DNA from: Chloroflexota bacterium
GTDB lineage: Bacteria; Chloroflexota; Limnocylindria; Limnocylindrales; CSP1-4
Reading direction: 5' to 3'
Assembly: GCA_021789355.1 (NCBI GenBank)
Contig: JAJYJR010000047.1
Span: 1 to 17,614, forward strand
Length of the DNA: 17,614 nucleotides
The notes under the pieces are model-generated. The model saw only the letters and a list, made by a program, of their open reading frames with translations. It was not told the origin of the DNA and searched no databases. Position 1 is the stretch's first letter; each line of letters starts with the position of its first letter. Below, piece after piece: positions 1 to 5,966 of this stretch. The position numbers and the translations under genes were made by a program.

Positions 1-1
1 C

Positions 2-1624
2 CGCCTCTACGGCCTGGGGAGCATCTACGGCAAGACCATCCGCGACTCGCGCCTGGCCTTCATCATCGTGGCCGGGCTCCTCGCCAGCGTGATGTTCGTC
101 GTGAGCGCCGGGATCACGACCGAGTTCTCCACCCAGGCCGCTCGCGACGAGCTCGTGGCGCTTGCCGCCGGTCTCGGCTCGGCAGGAGGCCTTGCCGGCA
201 GGGCCGTCAACATCGGGACCCTGGGCGGCTACGTGCAGTGGAAGTACGGTCCTGTCTTCCTCGCGATCGCGGGGCTCTGGTCCATCCTGGCGCTCTCCTC
301 CACCCTCGCGACAGAGGCGCATCGTGGCAGTCTCGAGTTCGTGGCGGCATCGCCGTTCGGCAAGCGCCGGATCGCCATCGAGAAGCTCGCCGCGCACCTG
401 ACGGTCATCACGCTGGCCATGGCGATAACCGGGGCGGCCTCGTGGCTGGCGGGCGCGGTATTCGCCAGGCTGCCCGGCGACGCGATCCCCATCCAGGCGG
501 CAGCAGGCTTCGCCCTCTGGCTCGAGGTGGTCGGCCTCGCGTTCGGCGCGCTCGCGTATCTTCTCGCGGCCTTCCTCGGCCGCGGTCCGGCGGCCGGCAT
601 CTCCGGTGCCGTCCTGATCGCGGGATACGTCCTCAACAACTACGCGGCATCCGTTCCCGCACTCGCCCCGGTCGCCGACCTGACCCCATGGGCCTGGACG
701 GCGAACCACCTGCCGCTGGCCGGCCAGTACGACTGGGCGTCTCTGGTCCCGGTCGCCGTCCTGGCGGTCGCGCTCTTCGCGATCGGCATCGAGGCGTTCG
801 CCCGCCGGGACCTCGGCGCGGCGAGCGCGGTGCGGACGCCCGGCCTGCCGACGCTGACGCTCGGTCTGGGCGGACCCGTCCAACGCGCCTTCGGCGAGCG
901 GCTGCCCGCGACCCTGGCCTGGGGCCTCGGGCTCGGCCTCTTCGGCCTGCTCGTCGCCGCCATCAGCCGGCTGATGGCGGACGAGGTCGCGAAGTCACCG
1001 GACCTCGCGCACACGCTCCACGCAGCCTTCCCGACGTTCGACCTGCTGTCGACCGGCGGCTTCCTGCAGCTGATGGCCCAGCTGCTCCTGATCGTGGTCG
1101 GCTTCGCCGCGGCCACCCTGGTCTCGGGCTGGGGATCGGACGAGACGTCCGGCCGGCTCGAGATTCTCCTCGCGACCCCGATGGCCAGGGCTTCCTGGGC
1201 CGTCGGGAGCGGCCTCGGCGTCTATGCCGCCATCGCCCTCATGTCCGCGATCATGGCCCTCGGCGTCGGCATCGGGGCCGCGGCTGCCCGGAACGATCCG
1301 CTCACGCCGATGGCGGGGACAGTGGTCATGGGCCTCTATGCAGCAGCCCTGGCCGGGATCGGCTTCGCGGTCGGCGGGATCTTTCGCACGTCGATCGCCG
1401 CAGAAGTCGTGGCGGTGATCGTGGTGGCGACCTATCTCATCGACCTCCTGGCACCCGCCCTCCAGCTGCCCGACTGGGTCCACCAACTCGCCCTCACCGC
1501 GCATCTTGGCCAGCCGATGGTCGGTAATTGGGACGTCGCCGGGATGGCGGCGTGCCTGGTGCTGGCGGCCGTGGGCCTGGCCCTGGGGGGATGGGGCATG
1601 CGGCGCCGGGACGTGGGGGCCTGA
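2..1624 (+). CDS. ABC-2 type transporter permease, 5'-truncated
   Basis: This is the membrane subunit of an ABC exporter, open at the left edge: the frame is already coding from base 2 with no stop, so the true start lies outside. About 540 residues are visible, almost all hydrophobic membrane segments. The protein has two homologous halves. Each carries the ABC-2 cytoplasmic signature of a Glu/Gly-Leu-Glu stretch followed by Pro and a basic residue before a membrane helix: HRGSLEFVAASPFGKRR in the first half and SGRLEILLATPMARASW in the second. This tandem layout is known from the 'exporter of polyketide antibiotics'-like permeases, about 520-560 residues long. The ATPase partner is not visible and is presumably upstream. 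The stop is TGA at 1622-1624, and a strong terminator follows. The substrate is unknown. The family call is confident; the drug-export role is only inference. Confidence 0.85.
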   Translation, partial: RLYGLGSIYGKTIRDSRLAFIIVAGLLASVMFVVSAGITTEFSTQAARDELVALAAGLGSAGGLAGRAVNIGTLGGYVQWKYGPVFLAIAGLWSILALSSTLATEAHRGSLEFVAASPFGKRRIAIEKLAAHLTVITLAMAITGAASWLAGAVFARLPGDAIPIQAAAGFALWLEVVGLAFGALAYLLAAFLGRGPAAGISGAVLIAGYVLNNYAASVPALAPVADLTPWAWTANHLPLAGQYDWASLVPVAVLAVALFAIGIEAFARRDLGAASAVRTPGLPTLTLGLGGPVQRAFGERLPATLAWGLGLGLFGLLVAAISRLMADEVAKSPDLAHTLHAAFPTFDLLSTGGFLQLMAQLLLIVVGFAAATLVSGWGSDETSGRLEILLATPMARASWAVGSGLGVYAAIALMSAIMALGVGIGAAAARNDPLTPMAGTVVMGLYAAALAGIGFAVGGIFRTSIAAEVVAVIVVATYLIDLLAPALQLPDWVHQLALTAHLGQPMVGNWDVAGMAACLVLAAVGLALGGWGMRRRDVGA

Positions 1625-1757
1625 CGCCGCGAAGGGCGCCGCGAGCGGGGTCCCGCGAGCCAGCGATGGTCCGCGCGAGCGGCGCGGCCCGGCGGCCCTG
1701 AGCGTCACCGCGGGCACCCAGCAGTCGGGCGCCGACCGGCCGACCGCCGGCTGGCGC

Positions 1758-1790
1758 CCCCTCGCCGCGCGACCGGCGAGGGGCGGTTTT
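1758..1790 (+). terminator. Rho-independent terminator after the ABC permease
   Basis: A perfect 10-bp GC-rich stem pairs CCCCTCGCCG (1758-1767) with CGGCGAGGGG (1774-1783) around a 6-base loop. It is followed after three bases by TTTT (1787-1790). It lies about 130 bases after the permease stop and just before the sigma-factor promoter, so it isolates the two transcripts. The T-run is short, but the stem is the strongest of this kind in the window. Confidence 0.75.
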
Positions 1791-1818
1791 GAACGTTCCG
1801 CGACGCCGGTCCGTCAGT
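1790..1818 (+). promoter_or_regulatory. Putative ECF-type autoregulatory promoter of the sigma gene
   Basis: GAAC at 1791-1794 and CGTC at 1812-1815 are separated by 17 bases. This is the classical ECF sigma-factor promoter layout (GAAC near -35, CGTC near -10). The GAAC also sits in a perfect 8-bp palindrome GAACGTTC (1791-1798). The gene downstream encodes an ECF sigma factor, and autoregulation is common for such genes. The expected transcript start would be near 1822-1825, at or next to the first ATG (1824), so translation could be leaderless or begin from a later ATG. No good housekeeping -10 hexamer is seen here. Confidence 0.5.
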
Positions 1819-1823
1819 AGCGC

Positions 1824-2402
1824 ATGATCGGTTCCCGCGCGACGCAGATGGGGGAGGCGATGGAGCTGCCCGGCCCGACGGATGATCTCCGCGCGCGGAC
1901 ATTCGACACGCTCCTGGACCGGCCCGGCCTCGATCGAGCGTACCGGACGGCCCGGCTCATCCTCCTCGATTCCGCCGAGGCCGAGGACGCCACCCACGAC
2001 GCGGCGCTGGCCGCCTGGCGGCGCTTCGGAGAGCTGCGCGACCCGGCGCGCTTCGAGGCCTGGTTCGGTCGCATCCTGGTCAACTCCTGCCGCGATCGCC
2101 TCCGCGCACGCCGACACCTCTCCGTCCCCTACGACCCGGGGCGAGCGCGATCCAACGCCGCTTTCGAGAACGATCCTGCCGACCAGGTCGCCAACACGGA
2201 CCTGCTCCGTGAGGCGTTCCGGTCACTCAGCCCGGAGCATCGCGAGGTCATCGCCCTGCGCTTCTATGCCGATCTGCCCGTGGAGCAGATCGGCGAGCGG
2301 ATCGGCGCCCGCTCCGGCACCGTCAAGTCGCGCCTGCACTACGCGCTGCGCCACCTGCGCGCCAGCGTGGAATCGGCCGACGCGAGGAGGGCAGCCCGAT
2401 GA
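1824..2402 (+). CDS. RNA polymerase ECF-family sigma factor
   Basis: This is a 192-residue alternative sigma factor of the extracytoplasmic-function type, which directs RNA polymerase to a small regulon. Region 2 spans roughly residues 33-100 and includes the DA-x-x-DATHDAALAAWRRF-type core binding helix and a basic end (RDRLRARR). A short linker follows. Region 4 spans roughly 125-180 with a helix-turn-helix (LPVEQIGERIG, then SGTVKSRLHYALRHLR). The start is uncertain. ATG 1824 has no Shine-Dalgarno but would sit at the predicted transcript start. ATG 1860 follows GGGGGAGG, but only two bases away, which is too close. The stop TGA overlaps the ATG of the next gene (ATGA at 2399-2402), so the two proteins are made together. 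The partner is probably its anti-sigma regulator. The family call is firm; the target regulon is unknown. Confidence 0.9.
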   Translation: MIGSRATQMGEAMELPGPTDDLRARTFDTLLDRPGLDRAYRTARLILLDSAEAEDATHDAALAAWRRFGELRDPARFEAWFGRILVNSCRDRLRARRHLSVPYDPGRARSNAAFENDPADQVANTDLLREAFRSLSPEHREVIALRFYADLPVEQIGERIGARSGTVKSRLHYALRHLRASVESADARRAAR

Positions 2403-3847
2403 CCCCGACGCCACACCCCGACCCGTTCGAGGAAGAGCTCCGGCGGGCGCTGGCGAAGGAGGCGGGCGGCCCCGCTCCCGAGCGGCTGGTCACGCGGCTG
2501 GCCTCCGCCCGCCGGCAGAACCGGCCCACCGGGTCGCCGACGGCGCCGGTTCGCTGGCGTATCGTTCCCCGGCCTGGCCCCAACCCGGGATTCGGCTTCG
2601 GGCTGCTCGCCGCGCTCGTCGTGCTGATCGCGGCCGGCCTGCTCACGCACGGGTTCGACCAGCTGGCGGGGGGACCGCAGCCCAGCCATCCGATCGCCTC
2701 CGGTCCGGCGTCGGCGCCTCCCACGGTCGCGCCGTCGCCTGCCACCACGAGGAGTCCGGCTCCCTCGGCCGCGGCCAGCCCACAGCCGACACCGGGAGGA
2801 GTCCCCGCGGGTGGACCGGTCCCGGCCGGCTTCCAGCCGGTCTCCCTGACGTTCGTCTCGGCCGACCGGGGCTGGCTCCTGGGCAGCGCCACCTGTGCCG
2901 GCAGCCCCTGCAGCGCGATCGTCCGGACCACCGACGGCGGCCGCACGTGGGCCGGCATCCCCGCGCCTGATGCGCCGATCGCCCCCGCTGCCGAGTCGAC
3001 CGGCGGGATCAGCCGGCTCCGGTTCGCCGATCCGCTCGACGGCTGGGCATTCGGCCCGGATCTCTGGGTCACTCACGACGGCGGCAGCAGCTGGCAGCGG
3101 GTCACTCTGCCGGGCACGGGCGCCGGCGGCCAGGTGATGGCGCTCGAGACCTCCGGCGGTCTCGTTCACGTCGCCTTCATGGAGGCAGATCCCGCCGGCG
3201 GGATCAGGATCGCCACCAGCCCCGTCGCGACGGACGCGTGGACCGTGTCGTCCGACCGCCTCCAGGTCGGGGCCGGTCCCGCGCCCCAGGCGCAGCTGGT
3301 CCTGCACGGCACGGCGGGCTGGCTGGTCGAGGTCAACCGCACGGTCGTCGACGGAGCGCGGCTCACGGCGACCGGCTGGCAAGCCTGGCAGCCACCCTGC
3401 CTGGACGCGAATGGTCCCGCCCTCCTCGCGGCCGCCAGCGCCGACCAACTGGTGGCCGCCTGTGACGTCGGCGTCTGGTCCACGCCGAGCGGGGTTCACC
3501 TGTTCACGTCATCGGACGGCGGAACCTCCTTCGCGGAGGCGGCGGCCAGAGTGCCGGTGCTCGGTCTCTGGGGCAGCGCCGCCGCCCCGGCCTCCCCGAC
3601 AGTGGTCGTCGCCGGCAATCTCTCGAACGGCGGGATGGGCCTGGTCGCCTCGTTCGATCTGGGCAGGACCTGGTCGACGGTCTACGACTCGAAGGCCCTC
3701 GCCGCGATCTCCGAACTCGGCTTCACCACGCAGAGCCAGGGAGTGGCGATCGTCACCCGTGGCAGCTCCAGTGGCAGCTCCAGCCAGCTGCTGATGACCC
3801 GCGATGGCGGCCGAACCTGGGCGCCCGTGACCCTGGCCGGACCCTAG
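2399..3847 (+). CDS. Membrane-anchored BNR/YCF48-like beta-propeller protein, probable anti-sigma sensor
   Basis: This 482-residue protein is translationally coupled to the sigma gene. Its ATG overlaps the sigma TGA, and GAGGAGGG (2384-2391) lies seven bases before it. Residues 1-60 form a charged, cytoplasmic N-terminal part with an FEEELRRAL helix. One membrane segment follows at about 65-83 (GLLAALVVLIAAGLL), then a Pro/Ser/Thr/Ala-rich linker at about 92-143. The rest is a predicted beta-propeller with five Asp-box motifs (S/T-x-D-x-G-x-T/S-W/F): TTDGGRTW 177, THDGGSSW 225, SSDGGTSF 371, SFDLGRTW 418 and TRDGGRTW 467. Asp-box propellers occur in sialidases, sortilin-like proteins and the photosystem assembly factor YCF48. 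The coupling to an ECF sigma factor suggests the cytoplasmic tail sequesters the sigma factor while the outer propeller senses something. No zinc-binding anti-sigma HxxxCxxC motif is present, so the anti-sigma role is inference from context. Confidence 0.8.
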   Translation: MTPTPHPDPFEEELRRALAKEAGGPAPERLVTRLASARRQNRPTGSPTAPVRWRIVPRPGPNPGFGFGLLAALVVLIAAGLLTHGFDQLAGGPQPSHPIASGPASAPPTVAPSPATTRSPAPSAAASPQPTPGGVPAGGPVPAGFQPVSLTFVSADRGWLLGSATCAGSPCSAIVRTTDGGRTWAGIPAPDAPIAPAAESTGGISRLRFADPLDGWAFGPDLWVTHDGGSSWQRVTLPGTGAGGQVMALETSGGLVHVAFMEADPAGGIRIATSPVATDAWTVSSDRLQVGAGPAPQAQLVLHGTAGWLVEVNRTVVDGARLTATGWQAWQPPCLDANGPALLAAASADQLVAACDVGVWSTPSGVHLFTSSDGGTSFAEAAARVPVLGLWGSAAAPASPTVVVAGNLSNGGMGLVASFDLGRTWSTVYDSKALAAISELGFTTQSQGVAIVTRGSSSGSSSQLLMTRDGGRTWAPVTLAGP

Positions 3848-3917
3848 GAACGGCGGCTCGACCGACGCCGGACGACCCGCGGCTCCCGACGCGAGCGCCA
3901 GTCGCCTCCGACCTCGG

Positions 3918-3939
3918 CCGGGGCCCTGGACTGCCCCGG
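3918..3939 (+). terminator. GC-rich hairpin after the propeller gene, possible terminator
   Basis: CCGGGGC (3918-3924) pairs perfectly with GCCCCGG (3933-3939) around an 8-base loop, 70 bases after the propeller stop. No T-run follows, so it may be only a weak or Rho-assisted terminator. Confidence 0.3.
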
Positions 3940-3940
3940 G

Positions 3941-3985
3941 CGCTCGATGCCCCGCGCTCGATGCCCCGCGCTCGATGCCCCGCGC
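3941..3985. repeat. 14-bp tandem repeat, three perfect copies
   Basis: The unit CGCTCGATGCCCCG occurs three times in perfect tandem at 3941-3954, 3955-3968 and 3969-3982, with three further matching bases. It lies between the propeller gene and the dehydrogenase gene, about 80 bases before the chosen GTG start of the latter. A 14-bp unit is not a multiple of three, which argues against it being coding, and copy number may vary between strains. Role unknown. Confidence 0.9.
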
Positions 3986-4063
3986 CGCCGCCCTCGGCTT
4001 GAGTCCGAGCGCGCCCGGGTCCACGATGGGTGTCGGAAGGGGCATGGCAGGGAGGGTCTCCGT

Positions 4064-5125
4064 GTGGCAACGCTGACGGTCCTCGGGGCAGGGCGCATGG
4101 GAACCGCGTTCTGTACGCCGCTGCTCGATCGCGGGCATCGCGTGCACCTCGTCGGGACGCACCTCGACGGGGAGTGGATCCAGGAGCTGCGCCGGACGGG
4201 CGTCCACCCCGGGCTGGGCACGCCGCTGCCCACCGGCGCGCGCTACGCCACGATCGACGGCCTGGCGGGCGCCCTGGCGGAGTCCGACGGCGTCGTGCTC
4301 GGAGTGAGTTCGCCGGGCATTCGCTGGGCCGGGCGGACGCTTGCCGGTCTGCTTCCGCCCGGCACCCCGGTCGCGATAGTGACCAAGGGCCTGGAGTGGG
4401 CCGACGGTCGGTTCGCGACCATGCCCGAGGTCTTCACGTCCAGGCTGCCGGCGGCGCTCCGGCCCAACGTCGCCCCCGTCGCCATCAGCGGGCCGTGCCT
4501 GGCCGGCGAGCTCGCCCGCCGGGTGGACACGTGCGTCGTGATGAGCGGCACGACACTCGAACGGGTCGCATCGTGGGCCGACCTGGCGAGAACGCCCTAC
4601 TACCACGTGCGGGTCTCGTCCAATGCGCGGGGCAACCAGCTCGCGACGGCCCTCAAGAACGCCTATGCCATCGCGCTGGGGTTCGCGGCCGGCCAGCGCG
4701 GGCTGGACCGGCGCAGTGCCGCCCGCGACGTGGGGATGCAGGGGACGGCGAATTTCAACACGGAGTCGGCCATCTTCGCCCAGGCAGCGGCAGAGATCGA
4801 CCGCCTCGTCCGCCTGGCCGGAGGTGAACCCGCGTCCGTCCTCGGGCTTTCGGGTGTGGGTGACCTCCTGGTGACCTGCCACGGCCGCAACCATCGCCTC
4901 GGGATGTGGCTCGGAGCGGGACTGCGGCTGGAGGCGGCGCTGGGCCGGATGGAAGGCGTCAGCCTGGAGGGCGTGAAGGCCGTCGGCGAGCTGGCGCGCG
5001 CCCTCCCGGCCCTCGAGGCTTCGGGCCGCATCGGCGACTCGGAGCTGCCGCTCGCCCGGCACCTCGTCGACCTCCTGGCCGGCGCGTCCCGCGGCGGGAT
5101 CCCGTTCGACCGGTTCGACGCCTGA
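4064..5125 (+). CDS. gpsA: Glycerol-3-phosphate dehydrogenase (NAD(P)+), GpsA-like
   Basis: The product would reduce dihydroxyacetone phosphate to sn-glycerol-3-phosphate with NAD(P)H, feeding phospholipid synthesis in the cytoplasm. The chosen GTG start gives 353 residues (family about 330-350) and has AGGGAGGG (4049-4056) seven bases upstream. An ATG-initiated extension back to 3947 is open but runs through the tandem repeat and is poorly supported. Family marks seen: the Rossmann motif GAGRMGTA at 8-15, the HPGLGTPLP stretch near 48, TKGLE at 107-111 with the conserved Lys108, SGPCLAGE at 142-149, the catalytic ALKNAYAIALG with Lys198, and GLSGVGDLLVTC (261-272) followed by RN (275-276) that contacts cofactor and substrate. 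It departs from typical GpsA at SGPSFA (here SGPCLA) and at the VEG..TA segment (here LEGVKAV), so it may be a diverged paralogue. It is convergent with the VOC gene. Confidence 0.82.
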   Translation: MATLTVLGAGRMGTAFCTPLLDRGHRVHLVGTHLDGEWIQELRRTGVHPGLGTPLPTGARYATIDGLAGALAESDGVVLGVSSPGIRWAGRTLAGLLPPGTPVAIVTKGLEWADGRFATMPEVFTSRLPAALRPNVAPVAISGPCLAGELARRVDTCVVMSGTTLERVASWADLARTPYYHVRVSSNARGNQLATALKNAYAIALGFAAGQRGLDRRSAARDVGMQGTANFNTESAIFAQAAAEIDRLVRLAGGEPASVLGLSGVGDLLVTCHGRNHRLGMWLGAGLRLEAALGRMEGVSLEGVKAVGELARALPALEASGRIGDSELPLARHLVDLLAGASRGGIPFDRFDA

Positions 5126-5151
5126 CCGCCGACGGGCACCCCGCCTGCCTT

Positions 5152-5188
5152 CCGGCCGGGGATGGCCGGCGCCGGTCCGGTCGGACCG
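5152..5188. terminator. Two adjacent hairpins in the convergent gap, possible bidirectional terminator
   Basis: CCGGCC (5152-5157) pairs with GGCCGG (5164-5169) over a 6-base loop. Directly after it, CGGTCC (5173-5178) pairs with GGACCG (5183-5188) over a 4-base loop. Both lie in the 67-base space between the two convergent stop codons (5125 and 5193), where transcripts from both sides should end. There is no T-run on either side. Confidence 0.4.
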
Positions 5189-5192
5189 ACCC

Positions 5193-5558
5193 TCAATCCC
5201 GGCGAGGTTCGAACAGCGCGAATGCGTTGCCTTCGGTGTCAGTGACGGCGATCCACCAGCCGAACCCGGGGACCTCGCGCTTCTCTCCGCTCACACCGCC
5301 GCCCAGCTCGCGGACCCGGGCGACCGACGCCTCGATCGAATCGACCTCGACGTAGTTGACGATCGTGGGAGCGACGTTGACGCCCCTCTTCCCGATCCCG
5401 CCCCCCACCGGATGTTCGCCGGTGGTGCGATAGACGAGGTAGTCCCCGAAGCCCTCCGATGTGCCGACATCCCACCCGAAAACGCCCGCGTAGAAGCCCC
5501 GGGCGCGCTCCAGGTCGTCGGCCGGGATCTCGATGTGCGTGTACTCACCGTGGGTCAT
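5193..5558 (-). CDS. VOC-superfamily protein (glyoxalase/bleomycin-resistance fold)
   Basis: This small cytoplasmic protein has 121 residues and the vicinal-oxygen-chelate fold, two beta-alpha-beta-beta-beta modules. The first module reads HIEIPADDLERARGFYAGVFGW (from residue 8). The second includes YVEVDSIEASVARVRELGG (from 69) and ends with DTEGNAFALFEP, typical of the 'predicted enzyme related to lactoylglutathione lyase' group (COG3324). Possible metal ligands are His8 and Glu117. The start was chosen at 5558: GGAGG (5566-5570) is seven bases before this ATG but only one base before the ATG at 5564. An open extension to 5873 is low-complexity Arg/Pro-rich and unlikely to be translated. 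The gene is divergent from the ubiD operon. The substrate cannot be inferred, and a link to the catabolic locus is possible but unproven. Confidence 0.85.
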   Translation of the reverse strand: MTHGEYTHIEIPADDLERARGFYAGVFGWDVGTSEGFGDYLVYRTTGEHPVGGGIGKRGVNVAPTIVNYVEVDSIEASVARVRELGGGVSGEKREVPGFGWWIAVTDTEGNAFALFEPRRD

Positions 5559-5597
5559 GGTCATGCCTCCGCTGCACAGAGACGGTCGTCGGCCGGA

Positions 5598-5626
5598 ACT
5601 GTCCGTCCGCCTCAGCCGCGCGTCAA
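5598..5626 (-). promoter_or_regulatory. Possible promoter of the VOC gene
   Basis: On the minus strand, TTGACG (5626-5621) is followed after 17 bases by GACAGT (5603-5598). The -35 is good and the -10 is weak (3 of 6). The predicted transcript start lies about 30-35 bases before the VOC start codon, leaving room for its ribosome binding site. Confidence 0.3.
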
Positions 5627-5634
5627 GGCCGTCT

Positions 5635-5666
5635 CCTCGTGGCCCGGTCCATGACGGGCCACGAGG
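5635..5666. repeat. 32-bp palindrome between the VOC and ubiD genes
   Basis: CCTCGTGGCCC (5635-5645) and GGGCCACGAGG (5656-5666) form a perfect 11-bp inverted repeat. The 10-base centre can add a further GTC/GAC pairing (5647-5649 with 5653-5655) around one bulged base. It lies just upstream of the possible VOC -35 box and about 170 bases from the ubiD promoter. A dimeric-regulator operator or a structured element are both possible. No T-run flanks it, which argues against a classical terminator. Confidence 0.8.
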
Positions 5667-5833
5667 CCGAACGGTCCGACGCCGGGCGGCGCGGCCATCA
5701 GGCACCCGGTCAGCGTCCGGGGCGCACCACGGCTCCCGGCCTGCGTCCAGAGGCACGGCGGGTGCGCCCGTCGAACCACGCATCGCACCGACGCGGAGGG
5801 TGGCAACGGAGGCCTCGGACGAGCGCTTAGGCC

Positions 5834-5863
5834 TTGACCGGGCACCACGGCGCGCAGTACGAT
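5834..5863 (+). promoter_or_regulatory. Putative promoter of the ubiD-amidohydrolase-rraA operon
   Basis: TTGACC (5834-5839) is followed after 18 bases by TACGAT (5858-5863), which suggests a housekeeping sigma promoter starting near 5870 with a leader of about 95 bases. An alternative -10, TACAAT (5873-5878, 5 of 6), has no matching -35. The -10 region overlaps the conserved regulatory element at 5854-5877, so a regulator bound there would directly control RNA polymerase. Confidence 0.5.
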
Positions 5864-5877
5864 ACGACTGCATACAA
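5854..5877 (+). promoter_or_regulatory. Conserved 24-bp regulatory element, copy 1 (ubiD promoter)
   Basis: The element reads GCAGTAC then GATACGA then CTGCATACAA. It matches 21 of 24 positions with the element in the first molybdenum-hydroxylase promoter (14159-14182, minus strand), and both are read in the direction of transcription. Internally, ATAC recurs 10 bp apart (5862 and 5872), one helical turn, and GCAGT/ACTGC form an inverted repeat (5854-5858 and 5867-5871). It overlaps the -10 box, so a repressor site is a natural reading. Confidence 0.65.
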
Positions 5878-5966
5878 TGCCATCCAGAGGTGTCGCGCCG
5901 GAGATGACGGGTACCCGGTGGAGCCAGCGTGGCGCGCGGCGCGATCCCGGTCAGCGGAGGTAGAAC

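Noticed and set aside
1882..2970. A 362-codon plus-strand frame overlapping the sigma and propeller genes
   Set aside because: Out of frame with both well-supported coupled genes; Arg/Ser/Pro-rich shadow.
3768..3785. Short direct repeat GGCAGCTCCAG near the end of the propeller gene
   Set aside because: It merely encodes a Ser/Gly-rich loop (SSSGSSS) inside the gene and needs no further explanation.
3947..4063. N-terminal extension of the GpsA-like protein from ATG 3947
   Set aside because: The extension translates the 14-bp repeat and Arg-rich sequence, while GTG 4064 has a well-spaced ribosome binding site and gives the normal protein length.
3509..5062. A 517-codon minus-strand frame over the propeller and dehydrogenase genes
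   Set aside because: It spans two real genes and an intergenic repeat and has no domain; a GC-driven open frame.
5880..5960. Riboswitch in the ubiD leader
   Set aside because: No known riboswitch core or convincing nested stem structure could be recognised; only short GC stems typical of the base composition.
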